The notes: generated by a model not told the origin, from the sequence alone. A DNA stretch of 6,766 bases from Bryobacteraceae bacterium (GCA_014379815.1 JACMLA010000470.1:1-6766); one strand, 5' to 3'. Counted from the first letter of the stretch, positions 1-6,703 are shown. Program-made: numbers and translations.

Positions 1-390
1 CTCCTGATCGGTAGCACCGGCATTCCTCGCACGAAGTACGTGATCCGGCAGTACATGCCTTCCACCACGCTGTACCTGAGCAGCAATAGCGATCAAGGCT
101 TTTAGCTTCTCGGGTATAGGCGCATTTTCAAAGTCGAGCTTTACCTTCTCTGCCAGCGCTGCATCGCCATTTAAATGATGGGTCGCAATTGCCTGATGCG
201 AAGACTGACAGTAAAAACAATCATTCCGATACGACACATGAGTTGCGATCAGCTCGCGATCGGCTCTCGACAGGCTGCGAGGCTCATGCAAGAGCACTTG
301 TGCGAGTTCGGAAAGAATTCTGCCTGTCTCGGGATAGGCAGCGAAGAGTGCGCGAATGCCGGGCAACTCCGGCAGGTCGATGTGTGGCAT
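1..390 (-). CDS. AhpD/carboxymuconolactone decarboxylase-like peroxidase-related enzyme, C-terminus cut by window edge
   Basis: The frame reads without a stop from an ATG at 390-388 to the window edge, giving 130 residues; the C-terminus is missing. Residues 46-65 carry the hallmark of the AhpD-like fold: E46, then C58-F-Y-C61, then H65 (local sequence NDCFYCQSSH). In AhpD, the equivalent Glu, CxxC cysteines and His form the thiol proton-relay site that reduces peroxides. The form S-x-x-N-x-C-x-Y-C-x-x-x-H matches the 'peroxidase-related enzyme' branch better than true carboxymuconolactone decarboxylases, which lack the CxxC pair. No signal peptide is seen, so it is probably cytoplasmic. The start is supported by an AAGGA ribosome binding site 8 nt upstream. 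It follows the TonB-dependent receptor gene by 33 bp on the same strand, with no clear terminator between them, so co-transcription is likely. The physiological substrate is unknown; the family also includes decarboxylase-type members. Confidence 0.88.
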   Translation of the reverse strand, partial: MPHIDLPELPGIRALFAAYPETGRILSELAQVLLHEPRSLSRADRELIATHVSYRNDCFYCQSSHQAIATHHLNGDAALAEKVKLDFENAPIPEKLKALIAIAAQVQRGGRHVLPDHVLRARNAGATDQE

Positions 391-398
391 TGTTCTTG

Positions 399-403
399 TC
401 CTT
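399..403 (-). promoter_or_regulatory. Ribosome binding site of the AhpD-like gene
   Basis: AAGGA read on the minus strand, 8 nt before the ATG at 390-388. It lies in the 33-bp gap after the receptor stop codon and supports both the chosen start and independent re-initiation within a shared mRNA. Confidence 0.6.
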
Positions 404-423
404 GAGGGTAAAGACTCCCTCCC

Positions 424-3400
424 TTAAAACAACAGCTTCAAAGCGAATTGCATGAGGCGAGATCGGCCGGCCTGCACGATTCTGCCGAAATTCGGTGAAG
501 CAATATCGGCAACGGGCAAACCGAAGTTGGCATGGTTCGCAATGTTAAAACTCTCCGCTCTGAACTGGAGTCGAGTCCGTTCAGATAGAGTGAAATCCTT
601 CAACAAGGAAACGTCGAGGTTTGTGAACGCGGGACCGCGTTCGGTATTACGCCCCAGATTTCCGAAGTTACCCGCCTCCGTGACCGGATTGAGTCGCCGG
701 AACGAGGATCGTGGCATCCATTGATTCAAAGTGCGAGGACTACGTTCCGCGTTCGCTACCGCATCAGGGCGGCTGGCGAAGTAGCCGGTGATGGGTGGGG
801 CGGAGGGCTGAAGAGAAACATTCGCGCTGTCGAATACTGTGAACGGAGTTCCTGAGTTCGAAGTAACGATAGTATTCAACTGCCATCCACGCAGGGCGGC
901 TGCCGTCAATCCCTTGCTGTGCCGGGCCAAGGGCAGTTGCCAGGCTCCGCTGGCTACGAAGCGGTGTGGGGAATCGAACAGGGATGGACCGCGCTCAGCT
1001 GCAAGGTTAAACGGATTCTGCGCCAGATCGTTCTCACCCGCAAGCGTTTGTGCTGACGCGCCAGCCAGCGTGGCAGAAGACAAATAATCGAGTGACTTGG
1101 AGAACCAATAGCTGACGTTGAAGTTAAACCCTGCGGCATACCGGTGTGAGAAACTAACCTGCCCGGCGTTATATGACGAATTGGTCACATATTTCAGCAT
1201 AGCGACGGTTGCCAGCCGGCATGGGTCGGACGTCGCAGGACAACCTGCGTAGATGCGCCGTCTATCTGCGTTGCCCGCGGTGGCACCAGGTCCATACACG
1301 GCCGGGTTGGCATCCACGTTTCTAGGAAGGTGAGTACCCTTCGTTCCGACATACTTCACTTCCAGAAGATAGTCAGTGAAGAGGGAACGTTGCACCGAAA
1401 AATTCCAATCCTGGGCATATGCAGGCTTCGCCCTATGATCTATCACAACGGCAACGGTCGGTGACAGGAAGGTCTCTCGCCCAGGCTTCGGAATATTAGC
1501 ATACGGATTGGCGAATGGCACGTTGGTTCCGGTGATCTGAAAGAACTGGCCCCATGGAACAGAACTGATTGGCGCCTGAGTCGCAAGGTTAGCCCCATTG
1601 GAAAAAGGATCATAGAAAATCCCGTAGGCGGCGCGAATGGACAATTTGCCCTGTCCTGAAGGATCGAAGGCAAATCCCACGCGAGGCATCAACGCCTTGT
1701 ATTCGGTCTGGGCAATGCCATTCGGAATGCCGGGATCGCCTGGCACAAGGATACCCGGGGGTGCGTTCGGATACACCTGGGATTGCCGTCCAGGAACGAA
1801 TGCAGTCAGCCGGTTGCGCACTTCCGTGTTCGGGTTGATGATTTCCCAGCGCAGACCGATATTCAAGGTAAGCCGATCGCTGATTCGCCATTCGTCCTGC
1901 GCGAAGGCTGCTGTGCCCCAGTTGCGTAGGCCGCGGTGGAAATCGCCGATGCCCTGGTAAAAGGTCACTGGTTTCCCTAGCAAGAAATTGGCAGCCGCAT
2001 CGCTCGTCGGAAAGGTGCTGCCGTAAACATAAAATGCGTTCGGCGCGATCACGTACGTCGCGTTCATTTGCAACCGCCGATAGTTGGCGCCGAACTTTAA
2101 CGAATGGCGGCGGTAAAACCAGGCAACCGTATCCTCGACCTCGTACATGTTCTGCACGGAGTGACGAGGACCTGTGATCGCGCCCCCCACGGGCGAATAA
2201 CCGCTCAAATTGAAGAACGGTGTTCCTGCGCCTTCCTGAGCAGACGAATCATAACCAAGTCCCAGTTCCCGAGGCGCCGGTTGACCAATGCGCTGATCGA
2301 AATTGAAATCGAATCGGAGGAATGCCAGCCGCGCCACGTTGCTCAGCGTTGGAGAAACTGAGTACGAGTTCGAGACCACTGCCGACTGGCCCAGAACGTC
2401 ATCTCTTACCGGGAAGCCAGGCAGCGCAGATCCACGAATCGAAAAAGGGTTGAGATTTACACCACCAGAGTACGTATACCGTAGGAAGGTCTGGCTCGTA
2501 TCCGAATGGTTCATGTCGAGTCTTCCGCCACCCTGATCGGAATCGAACCTGCCAACTTCGGTCGCCGTGTAAACGGAAGGAGATGTGTTTCCGAGCGGGT
2601 AAAAGCGGTTCAGAATCGCAACGGCGACAGGATCAAACTGACTTGGCGATATCTGTCCGCCAGGTACAAGAGCGCCTGCCTGAGTAAAGTCGCGAAGCGG
2701 CGCTGGCAACCCAGAAAAATCACCCGCTCGCTGAGCCGCCGTGGGGACGGAAGCGGACTGTGTGATGCCCTGCCGATTTCTATAGCCTTCGTAGTAAGCA
2801 AAGAAGAACAACCTATTGCGTTGAACCGGTCCTCCGAGCGTACCGCCGAACTGATTCTGCTTCAGCGGTTCCACCCTTGCAGAGAAGAAGTTCCGAGCAT
2901 CCAGTGCGTCGTTGCGGAGGAAGTGATACACCCCTCCATGAAAGCCATTGCTGCCAGACTTAGTCACCACGCTTGTCGTGGAGCCGGCAAACCCTCCATA
3001 TTCAGGGGGAGCCGAGTGGGTCAGGATGCGGAACTCCGCAATCGCATCCGCTGGAACTTTCAGCGCAAACCCGGAATCCACACGGTTGACGTTTTGTGCG
3101 CCATCCAGAAGGTAGTTGTTTGACTCGGGACGCTGGCCATTGACCGCATATGCCTGGCCTTGACGCAACGACCCTCCTTGCGTGCCGACTCCAGGGGACA
3201 GCGGAGCAACGCCGCTCTGCAGCAGTCCAAGCTGAGCGAAGTTGCGCCCATTTAGTGGAAGGTCGACCACCTCACGGCCCGTTACCGTTTTGCCCAGCGT
3301 GTTCGTTGACGTATCTACGACCGGAGCATCCCCAACAACAGAGATTGCCTGCCGTACCGTGGCGAGCTCCAGTTTCACGTTCAGCCGGGCAGTCTGCCCG

Positions 3401-3714
3401 ATAACGATCTCGATCGGTTCCTGCTGGAAACTTGCGAACTGAGAGGCGTTGATGTTCAGGGCATACGTTCCTGTTGGAAGCAGAGAGAACCGAAAGTGGC
3501 CGCTGGGTTCCGTGGGCTGCTGCCGCGCCTGCCCGTTCTGAAGATTTCTAACCGATGTCGTCGCGCCCGGAATAGGCTCTCCCTTGTTGTCAGTAACACG
3601 GCCTTCAATGCTGCCTGTCGGATTCTGACCACAAACCGGCAACGCGCAAAGAACAGCGATGAGGGACGCACCTCGAAGGGAGCGAAGTCTGGACCACAGC
3701 GGATCGTGACTCAT
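424..3714 (-). CDS. TonB-dependent receptor with carboxypeptidase-regulatory-like N-terminal domain (Oar-like)
   Basis: A 1096-residue outer-membrane protein. Residues 1-29 look like a Sec signal peptide (Arg-rich start, hydrophobic ASLIAVLCALPV, small residues before Q30). Residues about 34-118 form a carboxypeptidase-regulatory-like beta-sandwich (SIEGRVTDNKGEPIPGA, then SGHFRF..LPTGTY). The segment ISVVGDAP (124-131) could serve as a TonB box. The plug follows to about 255, with the family-typical LPLNGRNF (152-159), VNGQRPESNNYLLDG (191-205) and the EYGGFAGSTTSVVTKSG stretch (239-254). The rest is a long 22-strand-type barrel ending in ...ALKLLF; a C-terminal Phe is the usual barrel-assembly signal. 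Such proteins import bulky or scarce solutes using TonB energy, but the ligand cannot be read here. Length and domain order are normal for the acidobacterial family, where many paralogues occur. The ATG at 3714-3712 has no Shine-Dalgarno sequence; an in-frame stop lies 7 codons upstream. It heads a probable two-gene unit with the AhpD-like gene and is divergent from the transporter. Confidence 0.95.
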   Translation of the reverse strand: MSHDPLWSRLRSLRGASLIAVLCALPVCGQNPTGSIEGRVTDNKGEPIPGATTSVRNLQNGQARQQPTEPSGHFRFSLLPTGTYALNINASQFASFQQEPIEIVIGQTARLNVKLELATVRQAISVVGDAPVVDTSTNTLGKTVTGREVVDLPLNGRNFAQLGLLQSGVAPLSPGVGTQGGSLRQGQAYAVNGQRPESNNYLLDGAQNVNRVDSGFALKVPADAIAEFRILTHSAPPEYGGFAGSTTSVVTKSGSNGFHGGVYHFLRNDALDARNFFSARVEPLKQNQFGGTLGGPVQRNRLFFFAYYEGYRNRQGITQSASVPTAAQRAGDFSGLPAPLRDFTQAGALVPGGQISPSQFDPVAVAILNRFYPLGNTSPSVYTATEVGRFDSDQGGGRLDMNHSDTSQTFLRYTYSGGVNLNPFSIRGSALPGFPVRDDVLGQSAVVSNSYSVSPTLSNVARLAFLRFDFNFDQRIGQPAPRELGLGYDSSAQEGAGTPFFNLSGYSPVGGAITGPRHSVQNMYEVEDTVAWFYRRHSLKFGANYRRLQMNATYVIAPNAFYVYGSTFPTSDAAANFLLGKPVTFYQGIGDFHRGLRNWGTAAFAQDEWRISDRLTLNIGLRWEIINPNTEVRNRLTAFVPGRQSQVYPNAPPGILVPGDPGIPNGIAQTEYKALMPRVGFAFDPSGQGKLSIRAAYGIFYDPFSNGANLATQAPISSVPWGQFFQITGTNVPFANPYANIPKPGRETFLSPTVAVVIDHRAKPAYAQDWNFSVQRSLFTDYLLEVKYVGTKGTHLPRNVDANPAVYGPGATAGNADRRRIYAGCPATSDPCRLATVAMLKYVTNSSYNAGQVSFSHRYAAGFNFNVSYWFSKSLDYLSSATLAGASAQTLAGENDLAQNPFNLAAERGPSLFDSPHRFVASGAWQLPLARHSKGLTAAALRGWQLNTIVTSNSGTPFTVFDSANVSLQPSAPPITGYFASRPDAVANAERSPRTLNQWMPRSSFRRLNPVTEAGNFGNLGRNTERGPAFTNLDVSLLKDFTLSERTRLQFRAESFNIANHANFGLPVADIASPNFGRIVQAGRSRLMQFALKLLF

Positions 3715-3732
3715 TTGAGATTGAGATTGAGT
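3715..3732 (-). repeat. Three tandem hexamers directly before the receptor start codon
   Basis: The plus strand reads TTGAGA, TTGAGA, TTGAGT. The receptor mRNA would therefore carry ACTCAA-TCTCAA-TCTCAA immediately before its AUG, where a Shine-Dalgarno sequence would normally sit. The nearest purine-rich stretch (GGCGAGG...GCGGG) is roughly 20 to 35 nt upstream of the AUG, too far for standard spacing. Unit-number change would alter the leader by 6 nt steps and would not shift the frame. Confidence 0.75.
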
Positions 3733-3765
3733 CTACCCGCTGCCTCGCCGCTGAGCAATAGCATG

Positions 3766-3812
3766 TAAGTAGTAGATACAATTTGAGCTAACTAACTAAT
3801 ATTTTCTACTTA
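3766..3812. repeat. Long-spaced inverted repeat TAAGTAG...CTACTTA in the divergent region
   Basis: TAAGTAG at 3766-3772 is the exact reverse complement of CTACTTA at 3806-3812; 33 bp separate the arms. The spacer is AT-rich and includes a tandem CTAA triplet. Arm centres are 40 bp apart, close to four helical turns, which would suit a regulator binding two sites on one face of the DNA. That role is an inference; a 7-bp match in AT-rich DNA can also arise by chance. Confidence 0.4.
3788..3799. repeat. Tandem tetranucleotide (CTAA)x3
   Basis: Three exact copies of CTAA (TTAG on the minus strand) lie in the AT-rich middle of the divergent region, between the arms of the 3766-3812 inverted repeat. 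It is too short to be called a variable repeat with confidence, but a unit change would alter spacing between the two possible half-sites. Confidence 0.5.
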
Positions 3813-3841
3813 TTGACGGTAAGTCCGTCGGATCATATAGT
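3813..3841 (+). promoter_or_regulatory. Sigma70-type promoter for the MFS transporter
   Basis: TTGACG (3813-3818) and TATAGT (3836-3841) are separated by exactly 17 bp. Each hexamer departs from the TTGACA/TATAAT consensus at one position. Transcription would start near 3848, on the strand and side of the transporter, giving a leader of about 110 nt to the GTG at 3961, or shorter if translation starts further upstream. This is the best promoter match in the window. Confidence 0.65.
3815..3829. promoter_or_regulatory. Operator-like inverted repeat over the -35 element
   Basis: GACGG-TAAGT-CCGTC is a perfect 5-bp inverted repeat with a 5-bp centre. Its left arm overlaps the last bases of the predicted -35 hexamer and the remainder lies in the promoter spacer, where a bound repressor would block RNA polymerase. 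As it precedes the predicted transcription start, it would not be in the transporter mRNA, so a DNA operator is more likely than an RNA hairpin. No regulator gene is present in the window. Confidence 0.4.
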
Positions 3842-3960
3842 AGCTTCTTATTAACCACCAGATTCTCATTCAACCTTCGCTGATCACTCACCAGGACACA
3901 GCCTCGTCAGTACGATCGAAGCTTACACTTCGGATACTGCCCGTTGTCACCGCCCTGTTC

Positions 3961-5166
3961 GTGCTCTGCTTTCTTGATCGCGTGAATCTCAGCTTCGCTG
4001 CGCTCGATATGACGAGGGACTTGCGGCTCAGTCCTTCGATGTACGGCTTTGGAGCGGGCGTTTTCTTCTGGGGCTATCTGCTGTGTGAGATCCCGGCAGC
4101 GCGGCTTGTGGAGAGGAGGAGCGCAAGCTTCTGGCTGGGGTGGATGTTGATCGCATGGGGCTGTGCCGCCACTCTGATGGGAACGATCAGTACCGTCGCT
4201 GAGTTTTATGTATACCGCGTAGTTCTCGGCATCGCCGAAGCTGGCTTTTTTCCGGGTATTCTCATTTACCTCAGCCGATGGTTTCCGCAAGCGGATCGGG
4301 GAAGAGCGGTAGGCGCTCTGGCCGTCGGCCTTCCTGCTGCGAATCTACTCGGCGCCCCTTTGTCAAGCTGGCTGCTTGCACAGACGTGGCTGCATCTGCC
4401 GGGCTGGCGATGGGTATTTATCACCGAAGGAATACCGTCTGTGATAGCGGGTGTCCTGGTCATTTTGTTTCTGAAAAACCGGCCTTGCGAGGCACAATGG
4501 CTCACCAAGAACGAGCATCAGTGGCTGGAGCGTACGCTCGCTCAAGAGCAGGCTGCTCGTCCCGCCGCTGCTGCAGGCGGAACCCGAACATACCTGCAGG
4601 GCTCGTTTCTGCTGTTGGTCCTGATCTGGTTTTTGGACAATGTGGGAGTGTACGGATTCAATCTGTGGCTACCGATGATTCTGCGCGGGCTGACCGGGTA
4701 TTCGTCCTCCGCGGTCGTATTCCTGTCTGCTGCGCCGTTTGTGGGGGCTTTGATCGCCGCCGGTGTGGTCAGCCTGTCTTCCGATCGCCGGAAGGAGCGC
4801 ATGTGGCACACAGCCCTTCCGATGATCATCTTCGGTAGTGGGATGGCTTTGAGTGTCGTGTTGCACCAGAACCTCTGGTGGTCCCTCGGAGCGTTGTCGA
4901 TCGCAGCCCTTGGGCTGACATCCGGCACGCCTGGCTTCTGGGCGATAACCATGTCATCATACGCTGGATCAACTCACGTAGCGATCATTACGTCCGCAGG
5001 AGCACTCGGAGGTATGGCGGGACCCATGCTAGTCGGCTACCTGCGCGAATCCAGGGGTGACTTCTTCGGGAGTCTCGCCGCGCTGTCGTTCTGTGTAGTT
5101 CTGGCGGGTTGCCTGGTTCTGGTGCTATGTCGGCGCCAGAGTCTGCCCACCAGCACACCAGATTGA
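3961..5166 (+). CDS. MFS transporter, anion:cation symporter (ACS) type
   Basis: An inner-membrane secondary transporter. From the GTG at 3961 it has 401 residues. Family marks are LDRVNLSFAAL (5-15), the YRVVLGIAEAGFFPG stretch (85-99) followed by SRWFP (105-109), GWRWVFITEGIPS (148-160) and LKNRP (171-175). Hydrophobic segments fit helices at about 27-46, 56-75, 80-104, 116-138, 149-171, 213-239, 250-272, 284-301, 306-330, 337-360 and 369-390, with a hydrophilic central loop at 172-210. These match TM2-TM12. TM1 begins before the GTG: the open frame continues back to a stop at 3841-3843 and encodes the expected family sequence RSKLTLRILPVVTALFV upstream, but without an in-frame ATG, GTG or TTG. 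The real start is therefore probably near 3880-3920 (unusual codon or sequence error). Known ACS members carry organic and sugar acids with H+ or Na+; the substrate here is unknown. It is divergent from the receptor and has its own promoter. Confidence 0.9.
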   Translation: MLCFLDRVNLSFAALDMTRDLRLSPSMYGFGAGVFFWGYLLCEIPAARLVERRSASFWLGWMLIAWGCAATLMGTISTVAEFYVYRVVLGIAEAGFFPGILIYLSRWFPQADRGRAVGALAVGLPAANLLGAPLSSWLLAQTWLHLPGWRWVFITEGIPSVIAGVLVILFLKNRPCEAQWLTKNEHQWLERTLAQEQAARPAAAAGGTRTYLQGSFLLLVLIWFLDNVGVYGFNLWLPMILRGLTGYSSSAVVFLSAAPFVGALIAAGVVSLSSDRRKERMWHTALPMIIFGSGMALSVVLHQNLWWSLGALSIAALGLTSGTPGFWAITMSSYAGSTHVAIITSAGALGGMAGPMLVGYLRESRGDFFGSLAALSFCVVLAGCLVLVLCRRQSLPTSTPD

Positions 5167-5236
5167 CCACCCCCGCTTTTGAATCCACATGTCCGTGCAG
5201 TCGCCGACTCGTCCAGATAGGCAGTTAGGTGCCTTC

Positions 5237-5256
5237 CCGGATCACGCGCTATCCGG
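5237..5256. repeat. Perfect 6-bp stem-loop downstream of the transporter
   Basis: CCGGAT (5237-5242) pairs with ATCCGG (5251-5256) around an 8-nt loop, 70 bp after the transporter stop codon. No T-run follows on either strand, so it is not a classical intrinsic terminator. It could stabilise an mRNA end or be chance. Confidence 0.35.
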
Positions 5257-5462
5257 TAGTTGGCCGTAGCGATGCCGAATTCCCAGTACTAACCCGGGCC
5301 CAACTTCCCAATCGGCGACCACTCTGGATGTCGCGACCTCACAGGATAACGCTGCGACATTTGCCGTTTCAGCAACTACATTCGATATCCGTATGGGAAA
5401 CGTGGCGCAACTGAGACAAGCGAACCCGGGCAGTTACGGTTCCAGCACGGCGCATCGCCAGC

Positions 5463-5490
5463 AAAACGGCGAGCTTCCCTTGAAGCCGCC
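5463..5490 (-). terminator. Probable intrinsic terminator of the methyltransferase gene
   Basis: Read on the minus strand, GGCG-GCTTC pairs with GAAGC-(T)-CGCC around the tetraloop AAGG: a 9-bp GC-rich stem with one bulged T. It is followed by GTTTTGC and begins 7 nt after the methyltransferase stop codon. The T-tract is short (four T), so efficiency may be modest. On the plus strand no T-run follows the stem, so it would act for the minus-strand gene only. Confidence 0.55.
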
Positions 5491-5497
5491 GCGAAGC

Positions 5498-6205
5498 CTA
5501 CTTCAACTTGCGATAGCGCAGACAGAGGAAGCCCGGCTCCCGATGCAACTCGGCGAAATGCCTGGGATCGCTGTGGCGCATCTCCTCCGTGGGCAGTGGT
5601 TCCAGCACCTCGTCAAGGACGAAGCCCGCGCCCAAAGGAGGACGCAGAACGTCCTGCAGTGGCCGCCGCCAACTCACCATGTTGACTCGCGTACCAAACC
5701 CGCGCCACGGCAGCATCTGCCGCTCCACCGCGTGATAAGCCTCCTGCACGCGCAACCGGAACGCCGACGCCGGATGCTCGATGGAAAACACCAGCCACCC
5801 GCCCGGTCGCAAAACACGGTACAACTCAACGAACATCGGATCCCAATGGCGCACATAGTCAAACACCAGTCCGCCTGCAATGGCGTCAAACCGACCGTCC
5901 TGGAACGGAAGCGGACCGTCGAGCGACGCGCAAAGAAACAGGGCGCGAGGCACGCGATTCCGCGCATGCAGGAGCATCGCCGGGCAGTTATCTAAACCGG
6001 TAACGCGAGCGCCCTTCCCGGCCAAAGCCGCAGCATACTCACCAGTGCCGGTGCCGCAATCGAGTACTTCAAGCCCGACGACATGTCCGAGCAGTCCAAG
6101 GGTGGCTGGGCGGTCGTAGTAGGCGTTGTGTGCCTTGGTGGGAGCCAGGACGGCGTAACGATCGGCCAGTTGCGTGTAAGCTTCGACGGAAATATCACGG
6201 CTCAT
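5498..6205 (-). CDS. Class I SAM-dependent methyltransferase
   Basis: A 235-residue protein with a Rossmann-type methyltransferase core. SAM-binding motif I is EVLDCGTGTGEYAAALA (46-62); the acidic residue ending strand 2 is in GLDNCPAML (70-78); the motif after strand 3 includes SLDGPLPFQDGRFDAI (94-109); the post-core motif is LYRVLRPGGWLVFSIEHP (128-145). The N-terminal YTQLADRYAVL helix and YYDRPATLGLL precede motif I as in many small methyltransferases of the Methyltransf_11 kind. No signal peptide or membrane segment is seen, so it is cytoplasmic. The acceptor cannot be told from sequence. The frame stays open to 6421, but those extra 72 residues are low-complexity and unlike the family, so the ATG at 6205-6203 (MSRDIS) was chosen even though no strong Shine-Dalgarno sequence precedes it. 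It is convergent with the transporter and divergent from the lipoprotein gene, so it is probably monocistronic. Confidence 0.9.
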   Translation of the reverse strand: MSRDISVEAYTQLADRYAVLAPTKAHNAYYDRPATLGLLGHVVGLEVLDCGTGTGEYAAALAGKGARVTGLDNCPAMLLHARNRVPRALFLCASLDGPLPFQDGRFDAIAGGLVFDYVRHWDPMFVELYRVLRPGGWLVFSIEHPASAFRLRVQEAYHAVERQMLPWRGFGTRVNMVSWRRPLQDVLRPPLGAGFVLDEVLEPLPTEEMRHSDPRHFAELHREPGFLCLRYRKLK

Positions 6206-6703
6206 GTAAGAAGTGTCGCTCAGGCAGGTATACGGGGAGGGAAAAGCCCGTGCCCGTGAACGCACAATTCGTCCCTGGTGGTCTCGACCAGTGGTAGCGG
6301 AGGACCTTGCTCCCGCATGCGCGGTAGCCGCAAGCTGACCCGACGCGATTCCGACTCGCAAGGAACCTTCGTGGACAAAGGTTAGGTGGCCCGGGGTGCG
6401 ATCTAAATAGCAAACTCGCAAACGAGATCGTCGGGGTTACCGAACGTCATCAATGACCTGTACGCACGCCCCAGACCCATGCTCCCATGATCGGGCTCAA
6501 TGGCACCAGTGTCGGCTCGGGCTGTAGCTGCCACCCTGTCCCCTGTCTTTGTCAGGCCCTTCTACTATTCATTCGAAATACTGTGTCAGCTGTTCATACG
6601 TGTACCGCTGGTACGATCGTCAATCCGAGTTGAGCAGCTTGCTTGCGGAGGCGGCTTTCGGCTCGTCTGAGGGTACACTCTACAAGTGCCTGGCCAAGCA
6701 AAA
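6206..6703. other. Divergent intergenic region without a convincing gene
   Basis: About 500 bp between the methyltransferase start and the possible lipoprotein start. The methyltransferase frame runs through it to 6421 without family-like sequence. A 48-codon plus-strand frame (6487-6633) contains a CxC-x4-CxC cluster but has no ribosome binding site. Small stem-loops occur: TGGT-CTCG-ACCA near 6283, CTCG-CAAA-CGAG at 6414-6425 and the stem at 6602-6614. No promoter with both hexamers and standard spacing was found for either flanking gene. Confidence 0.5.
6602..6614. repeat. Short perfect inverted repeat GTACC-GCT-GGTAC
   Basis: A 5-bp stem with a 3-nt centre, about 90 bp upstream of the possible lipoprotein start. 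It could be an operator or a chance palindrome; nothing else around it decides this. Confidence 0.3.

Larger units (their letters stand above)
5167..5497. other. Convergent intergenic gap
   Basis: 331 bp between the transporter stop and the methyltransferase stop. No protein-like open frame stands out on either strand; frames that cross it are short or are shadows of the methyltransferase. It contains a stem-loop without a T-tract (5237-5256), a weaker one (arms GAACC 5422-5426 and GGTTC 5438-5442) and the probable methyltransferase terminator. I see no recognisable gene remnant. Confidence 0.6.

Noticed and set aside
391..423. AGGG...CCCT arms between receptor and AhpD-like gene as a terminator
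   Set aside because: Only a 4-bp stem, no T-run, and the region carries the next gene's ribosome binding site; read-through is more likely.
2506..3123. 205-codon plus-strand open frame
   Set aside because: It lies fully antisense to the well-supported receptor gene; the composition is that of a complementary-frame shadow, with no recognisable domain.
3907..4290. 127-codon minus-strand open frame
   Set aside because: Antisense to the transporter N-terminal half; highly charged shadow sequence without a domain.
4278..4838. 186-codon plus-strand frame overlapping the transporter
   Set aside because: Alternative-frame shadow of the MFS gene, whose own frame has membrane helices and family motifs.
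5284..5310. Restriction-site-like CCCGGGCCC palindromes in the convergent gap
   Set aside because: Simple GC-rich overlapping palindromes with no T-run, no repeat partner and no flanking structure.
5393..5995. 200-codon plus-strand open frame
   Set aside because: Mostly antisense to the methyltransferase core, including the terminator region; Arg/Gln/Pro-rich without family features. Only the methyltransferase frame carries conserved motifs.
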